Origin: Pseudomonas sp. BP8
GTDB lineage: Bacteria > Pseudomonadota > Gammaproteobacteria > Pseudomonadales > Pseudomonadaceae
DNA length: 64,000 nucleotides
NCBI RefSeq assembly: GCF_017875955.1
Contig: NZ_JAGINK010000001.1
Coordinates: 3,502,501 to 3,566,500, forward strand
Reading direction: 5' to 3'
Positions 35,683 to 44,857 of the stretch are shown piece after piece. A program made the position numbers and the translations under genes. Below the pieces are notes generated by a model that did no database searches, was not told the origin of the DNA, and worked only from the letters and a program-made list of their open reading frames with translations. How positions within the stretch are numbered: position 1 is the stretch's first letter; each line of letters begins with the position of its first letter.

Positions 35683-36033
35683 ATGTCCAGCAACCTTGAA
35701 CTTTTAGCTAGTCAGCAGTCACCAACAGAAACACCACCTGGGATTGTGCCTGCCAACGTGGAGCGGGCGATGGCCACGAGTTTCGGCACCGCTATAACGG
35801 GCTTTCTCTGCTGTGCGATTTACGATGTGGCAATCAATTGCCTGGTTGGAATCGTTTATCGCGATTGTCGCGGGCGATTCCATGATGGGTCAACAATCCG
35901 AGCATCTCCGTTACGCGAGCATATCGAGTATGGTGCGTACTATCTATTTCATACAGTGAACGGTAGCACTTATGTAGTGTGTGATTGGTCGCCGGACGGT
36001 GGTAGTGCTGAGCTCACGGGCGCCCTTCACTGA
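35683..36033 (+). CDS. hypothetical protein
   Basis: A 116-residue protein starting at ATG 35683 after AGGTG. It has a central small-residue/hydrophobic stretch (ATSFGTAITGFLCCAIYDVAINCLVGIVY), which may be a membrane segment or a buried core. The tail is Tyr/Gly-rich (EHIEYGAYYLFHTVNGSTYVVCDW). The frame is open to 35413 but overlaps the divergent gene, so the shorter form is chosen. No family recognised. Confidence 0.45.
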   Translation: MSSNLELLASQQSPTETPPGIVPANVERAMATSFGTAITGFLCCAIYDVAINCLVGIVYRDCRGRFHDGSTIRASPLREHIEYGAYYLFHTVNGSTYVVCDWSPDGGSAELTGALH

Positions 36034-36095
36034 GCCCCACATACCGAAATGAAGCGATTGAATATGTAGCTCAAAAAACGAATTAGGTAGGGAAA

Positions 36096-36338
36096 GTGGA
36101 ATCAGCGTTGGTAGCAGACCTTCTATCCGAAAACGGTCGTCCATTGGAAGGGGACGGCCAATCAGATGAGCTTATCGTGGAAACAGCATGGGCAAATAAC
36201 CAGGGTCGACCATTTTATGTTGTAAGAGACTGGCTTCTTCTCGATGTCCTTTTGCCTAGTGATGTAAGGAGGCTTTTGAGCAAAGAAGTGATGGCCTTGC
36301 TCTGCGCTCCTGGGTTATCGAATGTATTGACTCGATGA
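36096..36338 (+). CDS. possible gene fragment running into the ATPase remnant
   Basis: An 80-codon frame, MESALVADLLSENGRPLEGDGQSDELI... The first 55 or so residues look protein-like (VETAWANNQGRPFYVVRDWLLLDVLLP). The last 40 codons are antisense to the well-supported end of the minus-strand ATPase remnant, so the original gene was probably cut near 36275. Function unknown. Confidence 0.3.
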   Translation: MESALVADLLSENGRPLEGDGQSDELIVETAWANNQGRPFYVVRDWLLLDVLLPSDVRRLLSKEVMALLCAPGLSNVLTR

Positions 36339-36787
36339 GGCTTTGGCCTTCTTGAGTTCGACAGTGACTTCATACCCCATGGCATCTTTTCTTTGTCGGC
36401 GGCTTCAGGCCAGCGACCTAGATTGACATTGTAGCCAATACGGACGGGGTCGATATTGGCCCCGGCCCAAGTCCATCGTTCTTTTACTACCCACGTATCA
36501 TTTGGGGCAACCGCACACCACTCAACTCCAGGTTTGTTATCTTCGATAACTACAGAGTGCAGTTCAATCTCAGGCAAAGCGCCCGGAATAATTTGGCGAT
36601 TGTAGAAGTCATCTTGGGTGAGCTTTTGACCCTCTGTAACTACCTCGAACGCGCGGAGGATTGTATTTTTTCCTGAATTGTTAGCGCCGACAAGAACTAC
36701 AATTTTGTCAATGTCAACTGCAATCCCCTCAGGGCCAATACACCCGAAATTCTTGATTAGCAGTTTAGTTATTTTTGGAATCGACAT
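36215..36787 (-). pseudogene. N-terminal fragment of an OLD-like AAA ATPase
   Basis: A 190-codon frame beginning MSIPKITKLLIKNFGCIG, the usual start of OLD-family and other SMC-like AAA ATPases. The Walker A motif is GANNSGKNT (residues about 34-42; Asn replaces the common Ser/Thr). It follows family sequence to RRPKPHRVNTFDNPGAQSKAITSLL, then turns into an unrelated basic tail. Family members are usually 500 or more residues with a C-terminal Walker B and often a Toprim nuclease, so about two-thirds are missing. OLD-like proteins are frequent in phage defence (e.g. Gabija GajA). Confidence 0.65.
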
Positions 36788-37027
36788 TTCCCTATCTCAC
36801 TCATGCTCATAATTGTGTTTGGGCCGAATGCATGTCTGGCCCTTCGAGCGTAGCTTGAGAGGGGTGGTGGCACAATGCCTTTGAGTGTAACAAAGCATAT
36901 GCTTTGGTAGCAGGGGAAGAGGTGTTCATTAATCCGTGCGCGAGGTCGCGCTCACAGTTTCGCATTGCACTTGGCGGGCGTAGTATTGGTACTGGCTGTC
37001 AAGTGGGCTACGCAGGTCACTCTGATT

Positions 37028-38215
37028 TCACTGTCCGCCTTTCATTCGCCTTGCGGCGAAAAACAAACCAATCCCCAGAACTCCTGTAAGAGCGCCTATG
37101 AAACCAGTCGAAGTCCATCCAAGCCCAGCTGTAATCGCCATACCTCCCAGCCAAGGGCCGAGCGCGTTCGCCAGATTGAATGCGGCATGACTGGAGGCCG
37201 CAGCCAAGCTTGGAGCCTCATGAGCGATATCCATCAGCCTAATCTGTATCGGAGCTGCCAAGGCAATCATGGTGCCGATCAGGCCTATGCTGAGCACCAC
37301 GCCAGCAAGCGTAGATACCAGAAGTGGGAAGAGCGCGAGCACTACGATCGACCACGCTAGGATAAAGCCAACTGCGCGAAAACCCATCGAGTCGAATAGC
37401 TTTCCTCCGGCTGTGTTTCCGATAATTCCGCCGATGCCGAACACGGCCAAGCCAACCGGAATCCATTCGGGCGAGGTTCTGGTGACCTCGATCATTGTCG
37501 GCGCCAGGTAGCTGGAGACACAGAACATCCCAGAGAACCCGATAGCGGCGATGAGCAGCGCCATCCAGACCTGAGGGTGCGTGAACGCCTTAAGCTCTTT
37601 CCGAGGGTTGCCACGAGCCTCGTCGCGTTTGAGTGGCAAGTACCACCAGACGAGAGCGATGCAGAATAGCGCGATCAAACCCACCATAACGAAGGCTGAT
37701 CGCCATCCGTAGAACTGCCCCAGGTAGGTTGCAATGGGGTTGCCTAGAAGCATGGCCAGGGTGAGGCCTGAAAACACCCGAGCGACCGCGCTGGCCCGTT
37801 GGTTCATCGGTACCATGTTGGATACGACGACCGACGCGATACCGAAGAACGCCCCATGGGGCAGGCCGCTAATAAATCGGTAAGCCACCAGCTCTAAGTA
37901 AGACGGAGCGAAGGCCGTAGCCATATTGCCGATTGCGTACATAGCCATGAGGAGGAGAAGCATGTGCTTGCGCAGGAGCTTTGAGCCCAAGATGGACAGG
38001 AGAGGGGCTCCCACCATCACCCCGAGCGCGTAGGAGCTGATCGCATGGCCAACCTCTGGCTCGGTCAAGCTGAGGTTCTGAGCCATTTCTGGCATCAACC
38101 CCATAATCGTGAATTCGCCGGTGCCAATCGCGAAGCTACCTACAGCCAACGCCGCTTGCAGTTTGATCAAGGCGCCTTTTGTCGGCACAAGCGGCAATGC
38201 TTCCTGGGCGGTCAT
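37028..38215 (-). CDS. DHA1-type MFS transporter (AraJ/YdhP-like)
   Basis: A 395-residue major facilitator with twelve predicted helices. The opening block FAIGTGEFTIMGLMPEMAQNL and SYALGVMVGAPLLSILGSKL are characteristic of the DHA1 sugar-efflux/AraJ group. It lies 125 bases downstream of the enolase-superfamily dehydratase gene on the same strand. It probably belongs to its transcript under the divergent GntR regulator. Transport direction and substrate (a sugar acid by context) are inferred. Confidence 0.85.
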   Translation of the reverse strand: MTAQEALPLVPTKGALIKLQAALAVGSFAIGTGEFTIMGLMPEMAQNLSLTEPEVGHAISSYALGVMVGAPLLSILGSKLLRKHMLLLLMAMYAIGNMATAFAPSYLELVAYRFISGLPHGAFFGIASVVVSNMVPMNQRASAVARVFSGLTLAMLLGNPIATYLGQFYGWRSAFVMVGLIALFCIALVWWYLPLKRDEARGNPRKELKAFTHPQVWMALLIAAIGFSGMFCVSSYLAPTMIEVTRTSPEWIPVGLAVFGIGGIIGNTAGGKLFDSMGFRAVGFILAWSIVVLALFPLLVSTLAGVVLSIGLIGTMIALAAPIQIRLMDIAHEAPSLAAASSHAAFNLANALGPWLGGMAITAGLGWTSTGFIGALTGVLGIGLFFAARRMKGGQ

Positions 38216-38340
38216 TTATTTTCTTATCCACTAATCGACGCAATGGGGTGCCTGTTGCCAGGTGGGCAAAGGCATCAGTTACTCACAGTTCATGCTGATC
38301 CAAGCAGGCGGCATGTGCTGTCGCCTGCTGGCCGGGTTGG

Positions 38341-39561
38341 TTAGTACACCATCTGCCGTGGCTTGCCGCTTTCCTTGATGATCAGGTCATCCCTGCGTTT
38401 CAGGGTTGAGGTCAGCTTGGTGCCGAGGCCGGCAGCGGTCGGGGCTAGGGCTGCGCCGTGCTGGATGACCGGCAGTTCAGTGACCAGGTCGCGGTACCAC
38501 GTTGCCAGGGTTGCGCGAACGACCTCTTGGAAGATGGCTGTAGGAGCGTGCACCGCCAGGTGCAGCCCGGCCATCAATGTAACCGGCCCTGTGCAGTCGT
38601 GAGGCGCGAGCGGTTTGGCGTGGATCTGAGCCAGCGTGGCGATCTTGCGACCTTCGCTGATGCCGCCACACCAAGCGAGGTCAAGCATGACGATGTCGAT
38701 CGCATCTGCGGCCAGCAGGTCATTGTATTGCTTGGCGCTCCCCAAGGTTTCACTGCCGCAAATTGGCACCCTGGTACGACGGCGAAGGTCAGCCAGGGCT
38801 TGGGCGTTGTCCATTTTGTTGAGTGGATCTTCCACCCAATAGACGTTGTACTCTTCCAGAGCTTGGCAGATGCGCGTCGCTGCATGGGTGCCGAACAAAC
38901 TGTGGAGTTCGCACATGACTTCGATGCGGTCGCCAACCGCTTGGCGGATCTTACGGAAAGGCTCAAGGCCCTGCTTGAGTTGATCCAGAGTCAAGAGCTG
39001 GCCATTGCTGGCTGGAGCAAACACATCGAATGGCCAAATTTTCATGGCTCGATAGCCTTCCTCCACCAGGCTTTCCGCCAAAGCTCCGGCGTCGCGCATA
39101 AACGCGATCTGGTCATCGTAGGGGCCGGAGCTGAGGTCGCCGGAGCCGATGTCCCTGCGCACGCTGCCGGCAGTATTAAAGCGATAGCCGGCACAGGTGT
39201 TGTAGACAGGGATGCTGTCTCGTACACGGCCACCCAACAGGGCGTGAATTGGCTTGTTCAGGCGCTGTCCTGACAGATCCCACAGGGCAATGTCTACGGC
39301 GCTCGCAGCCCTAACTTCAGCACTGCTGCTGTTGTATCCCAGGTACGGCGTCATCAACTGGTAGGAGATGGCCTCAATCTGCTCTGAGTCCTTACCAATG
39401 AGAAGAGGAGCGTATTGGTCGTGAAGGACAGCTTCAACGGCTGCAGCTCCACGGAAGGACTCACCCAGCCCGACAAGGCCGTCTGCTGTTTCGATCTCGA
39501 CCCAGATCAGATTTGGGTGCTCTTTGATTCGTAGGGTGCGTACTGCGGTGATTTGGGACAT
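38341..39561 (-). CDS. enolase-superfamily (mandelate racemase subgroup) sugar-acid dehydratase
   Basis: A 406-residue enolase-superfamily enzyme. Metal ligands are the Glu of VMCELH, the Glu of WVEDPL and the Glu of CGSETLG. The His two residues after the first ligand (ELH) and the His of LAPHDCTGP correspond to the general acid/base pair of galactonate- and mannonate-type dehydratases. These remove water from an aldonic or aldaric acid to give a 2-keto-3-deoxy acid. ATG 39561 follows the palindromic region shared with the divergent GntR gene. Its place beside inositol genes suggests action on 5-deoxyglucarate, an inference. Confidence 0.85.
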   Translation of the reverse strand: MSQITAVRTLRIKEHPNLIWVEIETADGLVGLGESFRGAAAVEAVLHDQYAPLLIGKDSEQIEAISYQLMTPYLGYNSSSAEVRAASAVDIALWDLSGQRLNKPIHALLGGRVRDSIPVYNTCAGYRFNTAGSVRRDIGSGDLSSGPYDDQIAFMRDAGALAESLVEEGYRAMKIWPFDVFAPASNGQLLTLDQLKQGLEPFRKIRQAVGDRIEVMCELHSLFGTHAATRICQALEEYNVYWVEDPLNKMDNAQALADLRRRTRVPICGSETLGSAKQYNDLLAADAIDIVMLDLAWCGGISEGRKIATLAQIHAKPLAPHDCTGPVTLMAGLHLAVHAPTAIFQEVVRATLATWYRDLVTELPVIQHGAALAPTAAGLGTKLTSTLKRRDDLIIKESGKPRQMVY

Positions 39562-40018
39562 AGACGTGCCTGTGTGATTTGTTGTGGTATGGACGTCAGG
39601 GGGAGTCGTCTGGCTGTGTCGACCTGTCGAATCTGTGTAAACCTGTTGTGGCTGATTCTCGGGATGCCGCTGATTACCCACCGAATGAGTGACTTGAGTT
39701 GCTAGCCCACCGCCTGCGTGGGGGGGCAGTTTGCGCCTCTGACTGCGCTGTTATCGACTCAGGAAGCATCTGGATAACTGCTTTAAACGAGTATTGACAG
39801 CTATTCGCAATCTGTCAAAACATGTAATAATCTATTCTGGCAGCTGGTGTCAAGGCGGCCTAGCTGCCAGAATGAAGGCAGGGCGCCCCCAAGGTCAGTT
39901 TCCCAAGGCCGTTATTGCTGTCATTGGATGCACCTAGCTGTCTTTTGATGTCTCAATCCGTAACATCCTCTTCGGATGTCACCTTTCTGACACCGGGATC
40001 CTTATTTGAATGACAGGT
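39562..40018. promoter_or_regulatory. divergent promoter region of dehydratase and GntR genes
   Basis: Holds both promoters. The only strong structure is the 12-base inverted repeat at 39834-39873. No gene is seen in these 457 bases. Confidence 0.5.
39834..39873. promoter_or_regulatory. perfect 12-base inverted repeat, candidate GntR operator
   Basis: ATTCTGGCAGCT and AGCTGCCAGAAT with a 16-base spacer, between the divergent dehydratase and GntR genes. Place and symmetry fit a regulator site; the spacer is long for a single FadR-type dimer. Confidence 0.6.
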
Positions 40019-40720
40019 ATGAACCAGGACGAACAACTTCCTTCCCTAAGTAGTCAGGCGTACACAAGGCTGCTAGGGATGCTGACCAATGGCGAGTTTG
40101 CGCCCGCCGAACGCCTTCCAAGCGAAGAGAAGCTCGCACGACAGATCGGAGTCTCGAGGCCGGTCTTACGACAGGCTTTGGACAAGCTTCGTAGCGAGGA
40201 GAAAATCTATTCGCGCAAGGGCTCAGGGCATTACGTGAGTGCTCCATCAGTGGAGTCAGCGCCTGCGGCGGTCTACGGAGCATTAGCGAGCATCGCTGAC
40301 GTTCGCGACTTTCTGAAGTTTCGAATGAACATCGAGATCGAGTCGGCAGCACTCGCTGCTGAATCAACCGATGAAGAGGCCATCGCTCAGATTTCCTTAG
40401 CTCATGAAAAAATGAGTGAAGCACTCGCGAACCGGCTCTCTGGCATAGAGGAAGACCTGGCATTCCACATTGCCATCGCACGTGCGAGCGGCAACCGCTT
40501 CTATGCTCAAACGATGGATTCAGTTGCCAGCCAAATGCGGTTCAGCATCCGGCTGATTCGAGATCTGTCTATCAAGCCAACTGTTGCTCGCACATCCCAG
40601 GTGCTTGACGAGCACCGGGAGATCGAGGCGGCCATTCGCGAACGTGACCCGCAACGGGCTCGACGAGCCATGGAAGCACACCTCTCTGGAGGCATACGGC
40701 GCCTGTTTGGGGCAGATTGA
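40019..40720 (+). CDS. GntR/FadR-family regulator (FCD domain)
   Basis: A 233-residue regulator with an N-terminal winged helix-turn-helix (LPSEEKLARQIGVSRPVLRQALDKLRSEEKIYSRKGSG-type block). A C-terminal FCD ligand domain follows (DVRDFLKFRMNIEIESAALA, LAFHIAIARASGN, LDEHREIEAAI), whose His/Asp residues usually bind a metal and an organic acid. It is divergent from the dehydratase-transporter operon and probably senses its sugar-acid substrate. ATG 40019 and ATG 40010 are both possible; the former has AGGT just upstream. Confidence 0.85.
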   Translation: MNQDEQLPSLSSQAYTRLLGMLTNGEFAPAERLPSEEKLARQIGVSRPVLRQALDKLRSEEKIYSRKGSGHYVSAPSVESAPAAVYGALASIADVRDFLKFRMNIEIESAALAAESTDEEAIAQISLAHEKMSEALANRLSGIEEDLAFHIAIARASGNRFYAQTMDSVASQMRFSIRLIRDLSIKPTVARTSQVLDEHREIEAAIRERDPQRARRAMEAHLSGGIRRLFGAD

Positions 40721-40781
40721 GGCATCACACTCTGCCCTAGGATTCTGAATTGCGGCGCCGGAGAGCGCCGCAGGAATCAGG

Positions 40782-42125
40782 TCAGAAAGAAGCCTGGATT
40801 TTCAGGCCGGCGACCACTGCATCATCCACTTGATGGATGCCTCCAGGGCTCTTGACGTACTGCAGGTTCGGTCGCAGCGTCAGCCAATTGGTAGCCTTGT
40901 ACCCGTAGTAAAGCTCGGCGTTGTACTCCGTCCGACGAAGAGGGTTGAACGCAGGGTTGTCATAGTCACTCACGCCGTTCAGCGCATTGAGCTCTTCTGC
41001 GCGCTTCCTTACGTCATCGTTGACGTGAATCCTGTTTATGCCCAAGCCAATATCATCTTTGGGTCGAGCGTCGAAAGGCCCTTTGTACACAATGCCGATT
41101 TGCTGGGAGTTGTCGATCAAGCTTGCAGCTTTGTCGTGGATGGTAGCGCTGGCGAACAGCGTCAAGCCTCGACTTGCGTCGCTGCTATCAGCGGTGAGCT
41201 GCTGCTGGAACGAGAGCCAGGCTGAGTGCTTGCTGGAATGACGCTTGAAGTCGTTGCCGGTCAAGGCCTGGGACTGCCCGTTAACATCCTCGTAAATGTC
41301 ATTCGCCTTGGCGGTGCTGTAGAAATAGCCAAGCCGGTATTCACCAGGTAGACCATTCACCTTCGGCGACCAGACTAGCTCGGCGGGTATGATCGCGCCT
41401 TTAGTGCCGCTACCGCTCAGCTTGAATCCATTGCCCGTTTCCAGGTACGAAGGATTCTGCTCGAATGCGCCAACCTGGAGGAAAAGGTCAGGCATGAAGT
41501 TGTATTTGACGGTCATACCCCACTGGCTGACGGGCCAGTTGAACCATACGTCGCCAGCCCAGTTGGCAACCTGCGGGCCGCAAAGTGCCAAGTTCATGAA
41601 GTCGCATGGCGCAACGCCGAAGTCTTCACCGATCCCGTAGCGACCGAACTTCACGCTCAGCGACTTATCGAAGTATTGCTGCTTGAACCACATCTGGGTG
41701 AGGCGCCAGGTTTGGCCCCGTCCATAGACTTCTTGCACTGCGCTCAGCTGGCCTGCGCGCGGGTCGCCGATCCGGTCAGCAGAAAGGCTGCGGCCACTTC
41801 GTTCGGTCACTGTGAGTTTGAATTCCGCATCCGACCATCCCAGGATTTTTTCGAGATCGAGGTGCATGCCGAAGGCAAATTGATCGCTGTAGCGGGCCGT
41901 AGTGCTTTTGTCGTAGCCACCCTGGATATTGCTGGCCGCTTCGCCCGCGTAGTCAATGGTGAAGTCGTACCCTTTCTCGATGAGGTCGGTACGGGTACCT
42001 CCCCAGTCGCCGGACATCCAGGGCGAAGTGGCAGAAAATGCATCATGCGCATGGGTTTGTGTGGTCACTGCCATTGCGATGAGCGTGAGAGAGCCCAGTG
42101 ATCCAACGAGTTTGTGTTGGCCCAT
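40782..42125 (-). CDS. oprB: OprB-family carbohydrate-selective porin
   Basis: A 447-residue outer-membrane protein. The signal peptide (residues 1 to about 26, ending THAHD) is followed by the OprB opening SPWMSGDWGGTRTDLIEKGYDF. Alternating beta strands run to a terminal Phe (KIQASF). OprB porins admit sugars and polyols. It lies 129 bases downstream of the PQQ dehydrogenase gene on the same strand, with a terminator-like hairpin in the gap. This arrangement suggests delivery of the dehydrogenase substrate to the periplasm. Confidence 0.9.
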   Translation of the reverse strand: MGQHKLVGSLGSLTLIAMAVTTQTHAHDAFSATSPWMSGDWGGTRTDLIEKGYDFTIDYAGEAASNIQGGYDKSTTARYSDQFAFGMHLDLEKILGWSDAEFKLTVTERSGRSLSADRIGDPRAGQLSAVQEVYGRGQTWRLTQMWFKQQYFDKSLSVKFGRYGIGEDFGVAPCDFMNLALCGPQVANWAGDVWFNWPVSQWGMTVKYNFMPDLFLQVGAFEQNPSYLETGNGFKLSGSGTKGAIIPAELVWSPKVNGLPGEYRLGYFYSTAKANDIYEDVNGQSQALTGNDFKRHSSKHSAWLSFQQQLTADSSDASRGLTLFASATIHDKAASLIDNSQQIGIVYKGPFDARPKDDIGLGINRIHVNDDVRKRAEELNALNGVSDYDNPAFNPLRRTEYNAELYYGYKATNWLTLRPNLQYVKSPGGIHQVDDAVVAGLKIQASF

Positions 42126-42204
42126 CCCTAATTCCTCTTTGTTGTTTTATTGTTAACTTTGAAGTTTGTTTTATTAGCGATTAGATAAAATGCGCCCGCG
42201 ACGC

Positions 42205-42229
42205 TAAAACAGGATGCTTGGCATCCTGT
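42205..42229 (-). terminator. hairpin after the PQQ dehydrogenase gene
   Basis: Perfect nine-base stem ACAGGATGC / GCATCCTGT with a TTG loop at 42209-42229; on the minus strand it is followed by TTTT. It may reduce, rather than stop, transcription into oprB. Confidence 0.75.
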
Positions 42230-42254
42230 ATTAGTGTTGGTTTACTTACTTGTT

Positions 42255-44654
42255 TTAAGGTGCTTCAGGCAGTGCATAGGCGATTACGTAATCGCCACGG
42301 TCAGCGTTTGTACCGGTACGGGTGGCGCCACCTGCTACCACTACTACGTATTGTCGACCGTCCTTGCCCATGTACGTCATTGGGGCACCCTGGCCGCCTA
42401 CTGGCAGGCGCGAGCGCCACAGCTCTTCACCGGTATCGTTGTCCAGCGCGCGAATGTAGTAATCCAGCGAGCCGTGGAAGAAGGTCAGGCCGCCCTTGGT
42501 GACGGTTGGGCCGCCCAGGGTTGGCATGCCTACTGGAATGTGAAGGCCAGAGATGACGCCGTCTTTGGGCAGGAAGCTATTGCGGATACGTGCGTCTTCC
42601 AAGGTGCCCATTGGTACCTGCCATTTGGTCTTGCCAGTGCGCAGGTCGATTGCGGTCATCGAACCGAACGGCGGCTTGAAGCATGGTGTTCCGAGTGGGG
42701 ACAGGAACATCGAGCGCTCAACGCCCCACGGAGTACCCAGTTGTTGCGAGTATTCGCCCTCTGCGGAGGAGACCAGACCCGCTTTGGTAGCGTCCTCGCG
42801 TTTCATGAAGCGAGCCCACATGGCCATGCGGATGTCGTTCACGATCAAGGTGCCAGTGGATGGATCCAAGGCGCCGCCGCCCCAGTTCATGCCGCCGTAG
42901 TAGCCTGGCCAGATCAAGGTGCGCTGCTTGTCAGAGAGCGGAGTGAATGGGCCTTCCCAACGCATTTTCTTGAACTGGATCCGGCAGTACAGCTGGTCGA
43001 AAATCGACGCGCCCCACATGTCCGATTCTTTCAGTGGAGCGGCGCCAATCGACAGCGCAGAGAATGGCTGCGTTGGAGCAGGCTTCATGCCCGGCATGGC
43101 GTCGGTTGGAACTGGACGCTGTTCAACCGGGAAGACCGGAGTACCGTCCCGGCGATCCAGAACAAAGATCTCGCCACGCTTGGTCATCTGGATGACTACT
43201 GGGGTGACAGAACCGTCCGGTTTCGGCAGGTCGTACAAGATTGGTTGAGTCGAGACGTCATAGTCGAACATGTCGCGGTTAGTGGTGCGGAAATGCCACT
43301 TGTCCACGCCAGTCTTTACGTCGATCGCGACGATCGAGTCGTTATACTCATCCGAATAGTCGTGGCGATTACCGTTGAAGAAGTCGGGGGTTTGGTTTCC
43401 GGTGGGAATGTAAACCAGGCCGAGTTCTGGGTCATATGCAGCTGTGCCCCAGAAGTTCGGAGACTCCGGTGCATAGACTTCGCCTTCTGGGAGCGGGGTG
43501 CCGCGTTTAGGGTTGGCTGGATCCCATGCCCAGGTGATTGCACCCGTGCGCACGTTGTACGCACGGACGACGCCAGAGGGCTGGCCAACGTTGTCGTTGT
43601 CACCGATCAAACCACCGACAACTACAACGTCGCCGGCAACGGTTGGCGCCGAAGTTGGGAAGTAAGTGCCTGGTGCGCGTGGGCCCAAGCCCTTGTAGAG
43701 GTTTACGCTGCCGTTCTCGCCAAAGTTCGGGCAGACCTCGCCGGTTTTCGAGTCGAGGGTAAACAGGCGAGCATCGATGGTCGTAAGAACGATACGTGCC
43801 TGGCAAGCTTCTTCCGGGTTGGCTGTCGGCGTCTCTGTGTAGGCTACACCACGGCAGCGCTGCCAGCCCTTGCCGCCGTCACCTTCACCTTGGCCGGTGG
43901 CCATCTTTGGGTCGAATCTCCAGAGCTCTTTACCGGATTCTGGATTGAGCGCGATGACCTTGCTGAATGGCGTGCAAAGATACAGTGTGTCGTCAACTTT
44001 CAAAGGAGTGACCTGGTACTCGGCGCCATTGAGCGCCAAGTCGCCAGTGCGGTAAGTCCAGGCTTCCTTGAGTTCGGTAACGTTCTTCTTGTTGATCTGA
44101 GTGAACTGGGCATAGCGATGGCCGCTCTGGTTGCGAGCCCAGGAGACCCAATCATCGCCGTCAGCTTCGCCAGCAGTAGGGTTGATCACTTCGGCGGGAA
44201 CATCGCTTTGAGCGACGACCTCGGGGTGCGGACGGAACATGCCTACAAACACGCCCATGAGAGCTACCGCCAGGGATATGGCTAAACCGGCAGCTGCTTT
44301 ATTGGGCAGTGCTGGGCGGTTACCGCCACGAAGAAGCAGTGGGGAAACGGCTGCGGTGACAATGGCCACCACCAGGAACACGATGACGCGCGGCACTACC
44401 TGCCAGAAATCTGCGCCGACTTCCCAGAAAGCCCAGATCAGGCTTACCAGCAGCAGGGTCAGGACGATAACCAGTCCAAGTGCCTGTTTTTTGATGACTG
44501 CATAACCTGCTGCCGCCCAAGCCAGGCCGGCCAGCAGATAGAACCAAGATCCTCCTAGGGAGATGAGATAGCCGCCGCCTGCGGCAAGGGCAATGCCGAG
44601 CAGTAAAAAGACACTGCCGAGCACGGCAGTTATCCAATTCCGATTTCTTATCAT
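42255..44654 (-). CDS. membrane-bound PQQ-dependent glucose/quinate/inositol-type dehydrogenase
   Basis: A 799-residue quinoprotein. About five N-terminal helices (residues 1-140: AVLGSVFLLLGIALAAGG..., VVPRVIVFLVVAIVTAAV) anchor it in the inner membrane. The rest is a periplasmic eight-bladed PQQ propeller with W-motif repeats such as GKELWRFDPK, DWVSWARNQSG and AYVVVVAGGATR-like ends. Relatives oxidise glucose, quinate/shikimate or cyclic polyols and pass electrons to ubiquinone. ATG 44654 has AGAGG upstream. Divergent from the LacI gene with operator-like palindromes, and followed by oprB. Context suggests oxidation of an inositol to an inosose; substrate not proven. Confidence 0.88.
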   Translation of the reverse strand: MIRNRNWITAVLGSVFLLLGIALAAGGGYLISLGGSWFYLLAGLAWAAAGYAVIKKQALGLVIVLTLLLVSLIWAFWEVGADFWQVVPRVIVFLVVAIVTAAVSPLLLRGGNRPALPNKAAAGLAISLAVALMGVFVGMFRPHPEVVAQSDVPAEVINPTAGEADGDDWVSWARNQSGHRYAQFTQINKKNVTELKEAWTYRTGDLALNGAEYQVTPLKVDDTLYLCTPFSKVIALNPESGKELWRFDPKMATGQGEGDGGKGWQRCRGVAYTETPTANPEEACQARIVLTTIDARLFTLDSKTGEVCPNFGENGSVNLYKGLGPRAPGTYFPTSAPTVAGDVVVVGGLIGDNDNVGQPSGVVRAYNVRTGAITWAWDPANPKRGTPLPEGEVYAPESPNFWGTAAYDPELGLVYIPTGNQTPDFFNGNRHDYSDEYNDSIVAIDVKTGVDKWHFRTTNRDMFDYDVSTQPILYDLPKPDGSVTPVVIQMTKRGEIFVLDRRDGTPVFPVEQRPVPTDAMPGMKPAPTQPFSALSIGAAPLKESDMWGASIFDQLYCRIQFKKMRWEGPFTPLSDKQRTLIWPGYYGGMNWGGGALDPSTGTLIVNDIRMAMWARFMKREDATKAGLVSSAEGEYSQQLGTPWGVERSMFLSPLGTPCFKPPFGSMTAIDLRTGKTKWQVPMGTLEDARIRNSFLPKDGVISGLHIPVGMPTLGGPTVTKGGLTFFHGSLDYYIRALDNDTGEELWRSRLPVGGQGAPMTYMGKDGRQYVVVVAGGATRTGTNADRGDYVIAYALPEAP

Positions 44655-44714
44655 TGGTAGTGAACCTCTGGTGATGCGTCCTAGTGATGCGGACATCTTA
44701 GGGATGTCCTTGAT

Positions 44715-44742
44715 GCAAAATGATTATGGTGCGTCATTTTGC
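44715..44742. promoter_or_regulatory. nine-base inverted repeat upstream of the PQQ dehydrogenase gene
   Basis: GCAAAATGA and TCATTTTGC with a ten-base spacer, about 60 bases before ATG 44654 of the dehydrogenase. Position fits control of the dehydrogenase promoter. Confidence 0.55.
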
Positions 44743-44784
44743 CTCATGGTATCTGTGTAAATGAGTCATTTCTATTTGTAAGAT

Positions 44785-44799
44785 GCCTCATTATGAGGC
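44785..44799. promoter_or_regulatory. candidate LacI-family operator
   Basis: Odd-centred 15-base palindrome GCCTCATTATGAGGC, between the divergent PQQ dehydrogenase and LacI genes. Variants (GCCTCATTTTGAGC and GCTCAATTTGAGGC) occur upstream of the iol-type operon at 55357-55370 and 55452-55465. Confidence 0.65.
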
Positions 44800-44857
44800 G
44801 TTTCAATTTTCCAAAAGCTCGGCTAATCTCTTGTAAACCGTGATGTGGGGGGCTGAC

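Noticed and set aside
42234..44285. 683-codon plus-strand frame
   Set aside because: It is antisense to the PQQ dehydrogenase, whose motifs are clear. Its translation is Trp/Arg/Val-rich with no family features.
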